A stretch of 64,000 bases of DNA from Phocaeicola abscessus CCUG 55929 (lineage in GTDB: Bacteria; Bacteroidota; Bacteroidia; Bacteroidales; Bacteroidaceae), in NCBI RefSeq assembly GCF_000312445.1, contig NZ_HE997183.1, positions 999-64,998 on the forward strand, read 5' to 3'. The stretch's first letter is position 1; every line of letters starts with the position of its first letter. A model generated the notes under the pieces. That model was not told the origin of the DNA, did no database searches, and saw only the letters and a list, made by a program, of their open reading frames with translations. Position numbers and translations under genes: made by a program. This document shows positions 46,824-54,835 of this stretch, piece by piece.

Positions 46824-46897
46824 CGGTGTGTACGGGACTCGAACCCGTGACCTCCTGCGTGACAGGCAGGCATTCTAACCGGCTGAACTAACACACC
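46824..46897 (-). tRNA. tRNA-Asp (anticodon GTC), proximal copy
   Basis: This has the same fold as the distal copy, with a fully paired acceptor (GGTGTGT / ACACACC). Thirty-one bases separate the two, and both follow the TACCTTTG promoter element at 46927-46934, so they are probably one transcript. Confidence 0.95.
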
Positions 46898-46926
46898 TTC
46901 CGCTTGCAACTCCCGAAGAGCGGTTG

Positions 46927-46934
46927 CAAAGGTA
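46927..46934 (-). promoter_or_regulatory. -7 promoter element for the tRNA-Asp pair
   Basis: TACCTTTG on the minus strand lies 30 bases before the first tRNA-Asp. A TGCAAC/GTTGCA inverted repeat (46903-46926) sits between promoter and tRNA. Confidence 0.55.
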
Positions 46935-47010
46935 CGTATTATTTTTGTTCTTGCAAGTTTTTCGGTAAAAAAATCGTCGTCTCGTCGCAATCACCTCCGG
47001 CGGAGCGCAT

Positions 47011-48060
47011 TTATTCGATGGTTACGATGGCCACTCTGTTGGAGGTTTCGCCAGTGATGCCGAGCCCTCTTGCCGACTTCACCTTCACGTGGCGGTCTTC
47101 CAAGTATTCTCTGACCGCCTGGGCGCGGTTCTCCGAAAGTTCCCTGTTATACCGCTTCGATCCCTCGGGCGAAGCGATGGCTTTAATCGCCACGGTAGCC
47201 TTCGAATCGATCTGGTCGAGCACCTCTTTTGCCTGGTCACTCAGCTCATACTTGGCTTTGGCAAATGTGACCACCACCACGTCGCCCGCATAGACCGGTT
47301 TCTCCACCGCCTGCTTAGCTTCCCCGACTGTAGTTTCGGGCTTGGAGTTTCTCAATCGATTTATCTCGTTGTTCAGGGCGTCCACTTCAGCCTGATCATA
47401 CAGTTTGGCGACGGCAAAATGATGCGTTCCGTCCGAATTCTTGAACTTGTAAATCAATCCGGCCGAAAGTCCGAATACAGAGCGGTTGATATTATACTGC
47501 GTTCCATCGTTCAGATGGTAAGTCAACGCCGGCTCAAAATAAATCTGCCAGGTTTTCTCGTTGTCGATATTCAGCATAAGGTCCACCCCGACCTTGGAAG
47601 TCAGCGCATTTCGGTCCATCTTCACTGTTCGGGCCTTATCCTCAGGTAGCTGTCCGAACGTATGCCCCCATCCCAGGCCGGCAATGCCGACCACATTCAA
47701 CCCGTACGGTAGTCCCTTATAGCCTACCCACCAATGGGTGAAGTCGATCGTTCCCAATAAAGAAGCATTCACCCCTGCAACAGCCGTATTCGTCTTGCCG
47801 CACCAATACCCCTTGTCATCCCAATGAAATTGACTGTCCATCGCCCATCCGAATACAGGGGTGAAATGCCTGCCCAGACGAAGACCAACCACAGGATTCA
47901 AATTTCGGAACGTGCTCACGTGGGTGGTCTTTGCCGCCGCCCCCATATTTACACCTATATACCAATTATCAGAAGTCTTGCTCTTCCGAGAGGTCTGCGT
48001 CCACCCTTTCAGGATTCCTCCCAGCAAACATACGATACCGACTAAAATTATTTTCTTCAT
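47011..48060 (-). CDS. OmpA-family outer membrane protein
   Basis: The 349-residue protein has a signal peptide (MKKIILVGIVCLLGGILKGWTQ), an eight-strand-type barrel (about 30-215, NWYIGVNMGAAAK to GLSAGLIYKF), a short linker and a C-terminal OmpA/MotB domain (about 250-349). The latter shows VVVVTFAKAKYELSDQAKEVLDQI and NRELSENRAQAVREYLEDR, and binds peptidoglycan in family members. It probably links the outer membrane to the cell wall. A minus-strand TAAATTTG element lies at 48116-48123, and the leader has a CGTTAG/CTAACG hairpin (48085-48100). Confidence 0.9.
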   Translation of the reverse strand: MKKIILVGIVCLLGGILKGWTQTSRKSKTSDNWYIGVNMGAAAKTTHVSTFRNLNPVVGLRLGRHFTPVFGWAMDSQFHWDDKGYWCGKTNTAVAGVNASLLGTIDFTHWWVGYKGLPYGLNVVGIAGLGWGHTFGQLPEDKARTVKMDRNALTSKVGVDLMLNIDNEKTWQIYFEPALTYHLNDGTQYNINRSVFGLSAGLIYKFKNSDGTHHFAVAKLYDQAEVDALNNEINRLRNSKPETTVGEAKQAVEKPVYAGDVVVVTFAKAKYELSDQAKEVLDQIDSKATVAIKAIASPEGSKRYNRELSENRAQAVREYLEDRHVKVKSARGLGITGETSNRVAIVTIE

Positions 48061-48084
48061 AAAGCGATTTTATTCCTGATTCTA

Positions 48085-48100
48085 CGTTAGAATGCTAACG
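48085..48100 (-). promoter_or_regulatory. Leader hairpin before the OmpA-family gene
   Basis: CGTTAG-aatg-CTAACG is a perfect 6-base stem with a 4-base loop, between the TAAATTTG promoter element (48116-48123) and the ATG at 48060. It could stabilise the message or serve as a binding site; no T run follows. Confidence 0.45.
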
Positions 48101-48157
48101 AATATCGTACGTGGGCAAATTTACATTTTATGTGAGTTAAAAACAAAATATTTTGCT

Positions 48158-48165
48158 TATTTTTG
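48158..48165 (+). promoter_or_regulatory. -7 promoter element for pncA
   Basis: TATTTTTG lies 31 bases before the pncA ATG and is divergent from the OmpA-family promoter. Confidence 0.55.
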
Positions 48166-48188
48166 TGTGTTAATTTCATCGTACCGAA

Positions 48189-48761
48189 ATGAATATACTC
48201 ATCATCGTCGATTTTCAGATCGATTTTTGCCAAAAGAAAGGCGCTCTTTATGTCGATGGCGCCGGAAAAGCTTTAAGACAAATCTTAAAACTTCTGAATT
48301 CCAGAACCGTCGACAAGGTCTTCTTCACCGTCGACTGGCATCCGGTCGACCATTGCTCTTTTACCGAAAACGGAGGGCACTGGCCCATGCATTGCGTACA
48401 ATATTCAACAGGAGCTTCTATCCCCGACGTGTTGATCGGCACTTGCCAGAAGAATCGCATCCCCTTCGAGGTGATCCGCAAAGGTGCCGATCCGAAAACG
48501 GAAGCATACAGCGCCTTCGCTCACCTCGAAGACAAGGGAAACTACGTTACGCTGACTTCCGACAGAGCGAAATTCCATTTCTATAAGAGGGATACGCTGA
48601 TCGTCTGCGGCCTGGCCGGCGATTATTGCGTTTACGAAAGCGTGAAGGATTTGAGCGTCTTTCTCCGTCCTGCCGTATTCGGCAAAGGGATCGCTTATAT
48701 CGCCGACCAGACAAAACTCGGCAACCTGATGCAGGAAAAAGGATTGGAGGAGGTGAAATAA
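48189..48761 (+). CDS. pncA: Nicotinamidase
   Basis: This 190-residue isochorismatase-like hydrolase should convert nicotinamide to nicotinate for NAD salvage. The catalytic triad is visible: Asp8 in IIVDFQIDF, the lysine in RKGADPKTEAYSAF, and the cysteine in GLAGDYCV. The metal-binding DWHPVDHCSF is also present, followed by WPMHCVQ, characteristic of PncA. The length is normal. It stands in a single-gene unit between two separately promoted genes. Confidence 0.93.
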   Translation: MNILIIVDFQIDFCQKKGALYVDGAGKALRQILKLLNSRTVDKVFFTVDWHPVDHCSFTENGGHWPMHCVQYSTGASIPDVLIGTCQKNRIPFEVIRKGADPKTEAYSAFAHLEDKGNYVTLTSDRAKFHFYKRDTLIVCGLAGDYCVYESVKDLSVFLRPAVFGKGIAYIADQTKLGNLMQEKGLEEVK

Positions 48762-48841
48762 AAGTGCAGGCTTTCTGCGCGAGCGGAGAAACTTTTTCTG
48801 CAAATTCAGACGGGATCAATTGTTTGTCGGGTTAAATTTGA

Positions 48842-48849
48842 TACATTTG
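48842..48849 (+). promoter_or_regulatory. -7 promoter element for the FemAB/GNAT-like gene
   Basis: TACATTTG lies only 9 bases before the ATG at 48858, with a possible -33 TTTG at about 48823. The message would be nearly leaderless. Confidence 0.5.
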
Positions 48850-48857
48850 CAGTTACG

Positions 48858-49838
48858 ATGTGTATCCGATTGCTTACATACACCCGAGGAGCGACGTTGC
48901 CCGATTTGCCGAGCAACTCTCTGTTCCACTCCGCCGAACTGTTTCATATCTATGAAAATACGCCGGGCTACGATCCTTTCTATATGATCGCCTACGAGGA
49001 AGACCGTCCGGTGGCGAAGCTACTCGCCGTGATCCGGCGCGGTTGCCGCTGGCTTCCGGGGTCGCTCGTCAACCGTTGCGAAATCTTCGAGCCAGGCGAT
49101 TTCCTCGACGACAGCGTCAACAAACCGGTGCTGTTCGGACAAATGTTAACTCACCTCACCTATCAGGTGCTCCCCCGCTGTTTCCTGATCGAATGCCGCA
49201 ATATCACTCAATCCCTGTTCGCCTATAAAGAGTTCCGGGAAAACGGCTACTTCCCCATGAATTGGATGAGGGTATACAATTCCCTCCATAGCAAGGCGCC
49301 GGAAGTGCGTCTGAGCGCCTCCCGAAAACGGCAGATAAACCAGGGGCTGAAAAACGGATCCGTCGTGAAAGCAGCTGAAACGGAGGAAGAGGTAAAGTCG
49401 TTCATCACCATGTTGAAAAAAAATTATTCCTCCAAGATCCTGAGGCATTTTCCCGATATGAGTTTCTTTCTACAAATGAATCGAAATAACATTAAAAAAG
49501 AAATTGCAAAAGTCTTTATCGTCTCCTATAAAGAAAAGATCATCGGCGGCTCGGTCTGCATATTCTCCGGTCAAACGGCTTACCTCTGGTTTTCGGGAGG
49601 CATGCGCAAGACGTACAAGCTACAGTATCCGGGAGTACTTGCCGTATGGGCCGCTATCCGATATGCCAACGAAAAGAAGTATCCGCATTTCGAATTCATG
49701 GATGTGGGCGTGCCTTTCCGACTTCACGGTTATCGCGAATTCATCCTCCGCTTCGGAGGGAAACAGCGGAGTACGCGCCGTTGGTTCAAATTCAGGTGGA
49801 ACTGGCTGAACGCACTCGCCACTCAACTCTATCTTTAA
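48858..49838 (+). CDS. FemAB/GNAT-like acyltransferase
   Basis: The 326-residue cytoplasmic protein resembles the GNAT/FemAB-like (acetyltransferase type 6) group. The second half carries ASRKRQINQGLKNGSVVK and then EVKSFITMLKKNYSSKI. Next come VFIVSYKEKIIGGSVCIF, AYLWFSGGMR and HFEFMDVGVPFRLHGYREFILRFGG, the typical end of such proteins. FemAB relatives transfer amino acids to cell-wall precursors or acyl groups to small molecules; the substrate here is unknown. It precedes the propionate operon but has its own promoter, so linkage may be incidental. Confidence 0.7.
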   Translation: MCIRLLTYTRGATLPDLPSNSLFHSAELFHIYENTPGYDPFYMIAYEEDRPVAKLLAVIRRGCRWLPGSLVNRCEIFEPGDFLDDSVNKPVLFGQMLTHLTYQVLPRCFLIECRNITQSLFAYKEFRENGYFPMNWMRVYNSLHSKAPEVRLSASRKRQINQGLKNGSVVKAAETEEEVKSFITMLKKNYSSKILRHFPDMSFFLQMNRNNIKKEIAKVFIVSYKEKIIGGSVCIFSGQTAYLWFSGGMRKTYKLQYPGVLAVWAAIRYANEKKYPHFEFMDVGVPFRLHGYREFILRFGGKQRSTRRWFKFRWNWLNALATQLYL

Positions 49839-49899
49839 CATCCCAAATTGTTTTACAAATTTTTAGTTCAAAATATTTCAAGTTCTTCACTAAATTATT

Positions 49900-49907
49900 T
49901 AATTTTG
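49900..49907 (+). promoter_or_regulatory. -7 promoter element for the mce-mmd operon
   Basis: TAATTTTG lies 56 bases before the mce ATG. Confidence 0.6.
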
Positions 49908-49962
49908 CAGCGAATTTTGATAAGCAAAAAGAGTTTTTAACAACTATTTAAGCATAAATATC

Positions 49963-50382
49963 ATGAAAATTTCTCACATCGAACATTTAGGCATCGCCGT
50001 TCCAAGCATTGAGGAAGCATTGCCGTATTTTGAAAATGTCTTGGGCTTCAAGTGTTACAACATCGAAGTAGTAGCCGATCAGAAAGTAAAGACCGCTTTC
50101 CTAAAAGTAGGCGAAGTAAAATTAGAGCTATTAGAGCCGACGGATCCGGAAAGCCCGATCGCTAAATTTATAGAGAAGAATGGCGGACATGGCGGCATGC
50201 ATCACTTGGCTTTCTGCGTAGAAGACGGTGTGGCCCATGCGCTGGTCGAAGCGGAGGGGAAAGGTTTGCGGCTGATCGACAAGGTGCCCCGTAAAGGGGC
50301 CGAAGGCTTGAATATCGCCTTCTTGCATCCCAAATCGACCATGAGTGTATTGACAGAACTTTGTGAAAATCCAAATAAATAA
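49963..50382 (+). CDS. mce: Methylmalonyl-CoA epimerase
   Basis: The 139-residue VOC-fold protein interconverts R- and S-methylmalonyl-CoA. It shows IEHLGIAVPSIEEALPYFENVLGF, the metal ligands in HIEHLGI and GGMHHLAFCVED, and the catalytic glutamate region VKLELLEPTDPESPIAKF. It is the first gene of the operon, 6 bases before mmdA. Together with the decarboxylase it completes the succinate-to-propionate route typical of Bacteroidales fermentation. Confidence 0.95.
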   Translation: MKISHIEHLGIAVPSIEEALPYFENVLGFKCYNIEVVADQKVKTAFLKVGEVKLELLEPTDPESPIAKFIEKNGGHGGMHHLAFCVEDGVAHALVEAEGKGLRLIDKVPRKGAEGLNIAFLHPKSTMSVLTELCENPNK

Positions 50383-50388
50383 GATAAC

Positions 50389-51942
50389 ATGAGTATTCAA
50401 CAGGAAAAAATAAGCGCGCTCGTGGAGCGTCGGGGAAAAGTGCGCTTGGGCGGCGGAGAAAAAGCCATCGCCAAGCAACACGAAAAAGGCAAATACACCG
50501 CTCGTGAACGCCTATCTATGCTTCTGGACGAAGGCAGTTTCGAAGAAATGGACATGTTCGTCGAACATCGCTGCACGAACTTCGGCATGGAAAAGAAATA
50601 CATCCCGGGCGACGGCGTAGTAACCGGCAGCGGTACCATCGACGGTCGGTTAGTCTATGTCTTCGCACAAGATTTTACCGTGACGGGCGGCTCTCTCTCC
50701 GAGATGATGGCCAAGAAAATCTGTAAAGTAATGGATATGGCCATGACCATGGGAGCTCCTGTAATCGGTCTGAACGATTCGGGTGGCGCACGTATCCAAG
50801 AAGGCGTCAACGCCTTGGGCGGTTATGCCGAAATCTTCGAGCGCAACATCCTCGCTTCCGGCGTAGTGCCTCAAATATCCGGCATCTTCGGCCCCTGCGC
50901 GGGTGGGGCGGTCTATTCTCCTGCATTGACCGACTTTACGTTAATGATGGAAGGCACCTCGAACATGTTCTTAACCGGGCCAAAGGTAGTGAAGACCGTC
51001 CTGGGCGAAGACGTGACGGCAGAAGATCTGGGCGGCGCAAGCGTCCATTCCACCAAATCCGGCGTAACTCACTTCACCGCTCCTACCGAAGAAGAAGCAA
51101 TCGCTACGATCAAAAAACTGTTGAGCTACATCCCACAGAACAATATGGAAGAGGCTCCTATGACCGCATGCAACGATCCTATCGATCGGGCGGACGACGC
51201 GTTGAACGAGATCATTCCCGACAATCCCAACCAAGCTTACGACATGTACGAAGTGATCCGCGCCCTGGTAGATAACGGCGAATTCTTCGAGATTCAAGAG
51301 AACTATGCCAAGAATATCATTATCGGCTTCGCTCATTTCAACGGACAGTCAGTCGGCGTAGTAGCCAATCAGCCGAAATTCATGGCGGGTGTGCTCGATT
51401 GCAACTCTTCCCGTAAAGCGGCTCGTTTCGTCCGCTTCTGCGACGCATTCAATATCCCGCTGGTTACCTTGGTCGACGTTCCGGGATTTTTGCCGGGAAC
51501 CGGTCAGGAGTACAATGCCGTTATTCTGCACGGTGCAAAACTGCTCTATGCCTACGGTGAAGCTACCGTGCCCAAAGTAACCGTTACCCTGCGCAAATCG
51601 TACGGTGGCTCACACATCGTGATGAGTTGCAAACAGCTTCGCGGCGATCTGAATTACGCATGGCCCTCTGCCGAAATCGCCGTCATGGGTGGCGCTGGTG
51701 CCGCCGGCGTCCTCTACGCCAAAGAAGCCGCAGAACAAACAGATCCGAAGGCCTTCCTCGCCGAAAAAGAAGCCGAATACACCAAGCTATTCGCCAATCC
51801 TTACGTCGCTGCCAAATACGGCTACATCGAAGATGTCATCGAACCGCGCAATACCCGATTCCGTATCATCAGAGCCTTAGCCCAGTTACGTAACAAGAAA
51901 CAGAACGTCCCCGCCAAGAAACACGGGAATATTCCATTGTAA
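50389..51942 (+). CDS. mmdA: Methylmalonyl-CoA decarboxylase / acyl-CoA carboxylase, carboxyltransferase subunit
   Basis: The 517-residue protein is the carboxyltransferase (alpha) subunit of the Na+-translocating methylmalonyl-CoA decarboxylase. It moves CO2 from methylmalonyl-CoA to biotin, giving propionyl-CoA. Crotonase-like halves contain [24 protein letters not shown] and [12 protein letters not shown] for the first acyl-CoA site, and [38 protein letters not shown] for the second, ending in the usual [20 protein letters not shown]. The operon with OadB/OadG-type subunits, and the absence of a biotin carboxylase gene, favour decarboxylase over carboxylase. Confidence 0.95.
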   Translation: MSIQQEKISALVERRGKVRLGGGEKAIAKQHEKGKYTARERLSMLLDEGSFEEMDMFVEHRCTNFGMEKKYIPGDGVVTGSGTIDGRLVYVFAQDFTVTGGSLSEMMAKKICKVMDMAMTMGAPVIGLNDSGGARIQEGVNALGGYAEIFERNILASGVVPQISGIFGPCAGGAVYSPALTDFTLMMEGTSNMFLTGPKVVKTVLGEDVTAEDLGGASVHSTKSGVTHFTAPTEEEAIATIKKLLSYIPQNNMEEAPMTACNDPIDRADDALNEIIPDNPNQAYDMYEVIRALVDNGEFFEIQENYAKNIIIGFAHFNGQSVGVVANQPKFMAGVLDCNSSRKAARFVRFCDAFNIPLVTLVDVPGFLPGTGQEYNAVILHGAKLLYAYGEATVPKVTVTLRKSYGGSHIVMSCKQLRGDLNYAWPSAEIAVMGGAGAAGVLYAKEAAEQTDPKAFLAEKEAEYTKLFANPYVAAKYGYIEDVIEPRNTRFRIIRALAQLRNKKQNVPAKKHGNIPL

Positions 51943-51969
51943 TCCATTTTAATTATAATAAGTATCATA

Positions 51970-52896
51970 ATGAAGAAAACAATTATCGGAATATTTCTTT
52001 CTGCAGGATTATGGGCAGGACTCGGCTCGTGTAATCCCCGACGCGTGGATTCCAAGTTCCTGATCAACGAAGTACTCATGACCAACGAAACGAGTTACGT
52101 GAATACTTACGGAGAGCACTCGCCTTGGATCGAAATATTCAATAAATCGTATAATATAGCTGATTTGGCAGGCTGTTACCTCAAAATGAGCAACACCCTT
52201 GGCGACACGGCCACTTATATCATCCCGAAAGGGGACATCAACACCAAAGTCGCTCAACGCCAACAGACCATATTCTTCGCCGACGGAGAGGCTAACAAAG
52301 GAACTTTCCATACGAATTTCAGTTTAGATCCGACGAAGAAAACGTGGATTGCGCTATTCGATACCCGTTCCAAACTGCTCGACGAGATCACCATTCCCGA
52401 GAACACCCTGAAAGCGGACCAGTCGTATGCCCGCCATGACGACGGCAGCAGTCAGTGGGAGGTAAAAGGTGGCGGCGATCCCTCCAAGTATGTCACTCCG
52501 AAAGCCAACAATATGACCAAGGAGTCGAATCCGAAAATGGATAAGTTCACTGAAAAAGATGAATCAGGCATCGGCATGGCCATTACCGCGATGAGCGTCG
52601 TATTCACAGCCCTGCTTTTGCTCTATCTCTCTTTCCGCACCGTAGGTAAATATCATTCCGTAAAGGATGACAAGAAAACCGTTGATGCGGTTTCGCTTGT
52701 CGAAAAGAAAGAAGAGAAGTCGGCTGTTAAAGCAACTTCCGCGTCGAACGACGTATATGCGGCTATCGCCATGGCGCTTTACGAATTCCGGGGAGGCATG
52801 CACGACCTCGAAAGCAATGTAATCACCATCTGCAATACGCAATCGCCCTGGAATTCAAAGGTGAGCATGATGCGTTCGAAACCGATTAGAAAATAA
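51970..52896 (+). CDS. OadG-type decarboxylase gamma subunit with an N-terminal lamin-tail domain
   Basis: The 308-residue protein has a lipoprotein-like start (MKKTIIGIFLSAGLWAGLGSC). Residues about 28-170 form a lamin-tail-domain (LTD) fold: INEVLMTNETSYVN, SPWIEIFNKSYNIADLAGCYL, TNFSLDPTKKTWIALFD, QSYARHDDGSSQWEV. One membrane helix (about 200-222, GIGMAITAMSVVFTALLLLYL) and a short cytoplasmic tail follow, ending YAAIAMALYEF and a basic tail, as in OadG. Normal OadG is only about 80-120 residues. The gamma subunit assembles the Na+ pump; the LTD would face the periplasm. Confidence 0.85.
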   Translation: MKKTIIGIFLSAGLWAGLGSCNPRRVDSKFLINEVLMTNETSYVNTYGEHSPWIEIFNKSYNIADLAGCYLKMSNTLGDTATYIIPKGDINTKVAQRQQTIFFADGEANKGTFHTNFSLDPTKKTWIALFDTRSKLLDEITIPENTLKADQSYARHDDGSSQWEVKGGGDPSKYVTPKANNMTKESNPKMDKFTEKDESGIGMAITAMSVVFTALLLLYLSFRTVGKYHSVKDDKKTVDAVSLVEKKEEKSAVKATSASNDVYAAIAMALYEFRGGMHDLESNVITICNTQSPWNSKVSMMRSKPIRK

Positions 52897-52926
52897 AGTA
52901 GTCATCCTTTAAAACGATTTAAAACA

Positions 52927-53376
52927 ATGAAAACATTCAAATATAAAATCAATGGCAACGAATACAACGTTACTGTTGGAAACATCGAAGAGAACATCGC
53001 CCATGTAGAGGTTAACGGCACCTCTTATGACGTGGAAATGGAGAACGACGAAACTGCCCCCAAAGCGACAGTTCCGAAAGTCACTCCCACTCCCTCCGCT
53101 TCCAAAACCGCTCCCACTGCTCCCCAAGCAGCCGTACCTAAGGCGGCCGCACCGGTCGGAAAAGGCGTGGGCGTTAAATCGCCCCTTCCGGGAGTTATCC
53201 TTGAGATCAAAGTCAAGGAAGGAGAAGAAGTTAAAAAAGGCCAAGTGGTGATCGTCCTCGAAGCCATGAAAATGGAGAACAACATCAATGCCGACCGCGA
53301 CGGCGTGATTACCTCGATCCTTGTTAACAAAGGCGATTCTATCTTGGAAGGTACGGACCTCATAATGATTGGATGA
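52927..53376 (+). CDS. mmdC: Biotin carrier subunit of methylmalonyl-CoA decarboxylase
   Basis: The 149-residue protein has an N-terminal segment (MKTFKYKINGNEYNVTVGNI), a Pro/Ala-rich flexible linker (about 55-80) and a C-terminal biotinyl domain. The biotin lysine lies in EAMKMENN (about 119). It carries CO2 from MmdA to the membrane beta subunit. It lies 30 bases after the gamma subunit gene and its stop is one base before mmdB. Confidence 0.95.
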   Translation: MKTFKYKINGNEYNVTVGNIEENIAHVEVNGTSYDVEMENDETAPKATVPKVTPTPSASKTAPTAPQAAVPKAAAPVGKGVGVKSPLPGVILEIKVKEGEEVKKGQVVIVLEAMKMENNINADRDGVITSILVNKGDSILEGTDLIMIG

Positions 53377-53377
53377 T

Positions 53378-54538
53378 ATGGGAGAGTTTTTTAATTTTAT
53401 CGGAAATAATCTGGCCGACTTCTGGACGTACACGGGCTTTGCGAATGCCACGCCGGGACACTTTATCATGATCTTGGTGGGGGGCTTTTTCATCTACCTG
53501 GCCGTCCGACACGAATTCGAGCCGATGCTGTTGATCCCTATCGGTTTTGGCATGTTGATCGGCAACATCCCTTTCAACATGGATGCGGGCCTTCAGTTGG
53601 GTATCTATGAACAGAACTCCGTTTTGAACACCTTGTATCAAGGCGTGACGTCCGGCTGGTATCCACCGCTGATCTTCTTAGGCATTGGAGCCATGACCGA
53701 CTTTTCCGCATTGATCTCGAACCCGAAATTGATGTTGATCGGTGCTGCAGCTCAATTCGGTATCTTCGGCGCTTACATGTTGGCTCTGTTACTCGGTTTC
53801 AACCCGATGCAAGCCGGTGCAATCGGTATCATCGGCGGTGCGGACGGTCCTACGGCGATCTTCCTTTCTTCGAAATTAGCTCCGAATCTGATGGGTGCCA
53901 TCGCTGTATCGGCCTATTCGTACATGGCTTTGGTTCCGGTTATCCAACCGCCTATCATGCGACTTCTTACGACTCGCAGCGAACGCCTCATCCACATGAA
54001 ACCTCCGCGCCCCGTCTCGCATACGGAAAAAGTGATGTTTCCCATCATCGGTCTGTTACTGACCTGTTTCTTCGTACCGTCGGGTCTTCCGTTATTAGGC
54101 ATGGTGTTCTTCGGCAACCTATTGAAGGAAAGTGGTGTTACCCGCCGCTTGGCTAATACGGCGAATGGACCATTAATCGATGTCATCACCATCCTGTTAG
54201 GTTTGACGGTAGGCGCCTCTACGCAGGCCTCCGAGTTCTTGACTTTCGATTCCGTCCTGATCTTCGCCTTAGGCGCTTTATCGTTCATTATCGCAACCGC
54301 TTCCGGCGTATGCTTCGTCAAACTATTCAATCTGATTCTACCCAAGCACAAGAAGTTGAATCCATTGATCGGTAATGCCGGCGTATCTGCTGTCCCCGAC
54401 TCCGCACGCATCTCACAAGTCATCGGATTGGAATACGATCCTACCAACTATCTGCTGATGCATGCCATGGGACCGAACGTGGCAGGTGTAATCGGTTCGG
54501 CCGTCGCAGCCGGTATATTATTAGGATTCTTATTATAA
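53378..54538 (+). CDS. mmdB: Na+-translocating decarboxylase beta subunit
   Basis: The 386-residue integral membrane protein decarboxylates carboxybiotin and pumps Na+ out. It shows the OadB signatures PLIFLGIGAMTDFSALI, with the conserved Asp, and GAIGIIGGADGPTAIFLSSKLAP, and NLLKESGVTRRLANTANGPL, with about 9 to 11 helices. The start ATG at 53378 gives MGEFFNFIGNNLADFW; an upstream TTG at 53369 inside mmdC is less likely. It is the last gene of the operon, followed by a strong terminator. Confidence 0.95.
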   Translation: MGEFFNFIGNNLADFWTYTGFANATPGHFIMILVGGFFIYLAVRHEFEPMLLIPIGFGMLIGNIPFNMDAGLQLGIYEQNSVLNTLYQGVTSGWYPPLIFLGIGAMTDFSALISNPKLMLIGAAAQFGIFGAYMLALLLGFNPMQAGAIGIIGGADGPTAIFLSSKLAPNLMGAIAVSAYSYMALVPVIQPPIMRLLTTRSERLIHMKPPRPVSHTEKVMFPIIGLLLTCFFVPSGLPLLGMVFFGNLLKESGVTRRLANTANGPLIDVITILLGLTVGASTQASEFLTFDSVLIFALGALSFIIATASGVCFVKLFNLILPKHKKLNPLIGNAGVSAVPDSARISQVIGLEYDPTNYLLMHAMGPNVAGVIGSAVAAGILLGFLL

Positions 54539-54643
54539 TCGGTCTTTAAAAGAATAAGTGACTGCGTCAAAATAAAAGTTTGAAGGAGCGAAATTTCTCA
54601 AAAACTGCTCCCCCTAAGTGAGGAGAGCTTTTACGAAATGAAT

Positions 54644-54680
54644 GAGGGGTATGCAGGCGATCGCCTGCGCCCCTCTTTTC
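54644..54680 (+). terminator. Strong terminator after the mmd operon
   Basis: GAGGGG and CCCCTC flank the perfect 16-base palindrome GCAGGCGATCGCCTGC, followed by TCTTTTC. A weaker GGAGC/GCTCC stem lies upstream (about 54582-54611). The remainder of 54541-54835 holds nothing else but the lysS promoter. Confidence 0.8.
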
Positions 54681-54798
54681 ATACCCTAAACCAAGAGTTT
54701 TACAAATATTGCGCAACAGCACCCTTGCCGCTGAACTCTCTACGGGCGCAAAGACACAGAAATTCCGATAAAAGCATGGGTCATTTAAAAATGTTTAG

Positions 54799-54806
54799 TA
54801 TTTTTG
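54799..54806 (+). promoter_or_regulatory. -7 promoter element for lysS-gpsA-pgi
   Basis: TATTTTTG lies 30 bases before the lysS ATG. Confidence 0.6.
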
Positions 54807-54835
54807 TAAGCAAATTGAGATAAATTTTTATCAAA

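Noticed and set aside
46712-46990. Minus-strand ORF across both tRNA-Asp genes
   Set aside because: The internally repeated peptide is only the translation of two tRNA genes.
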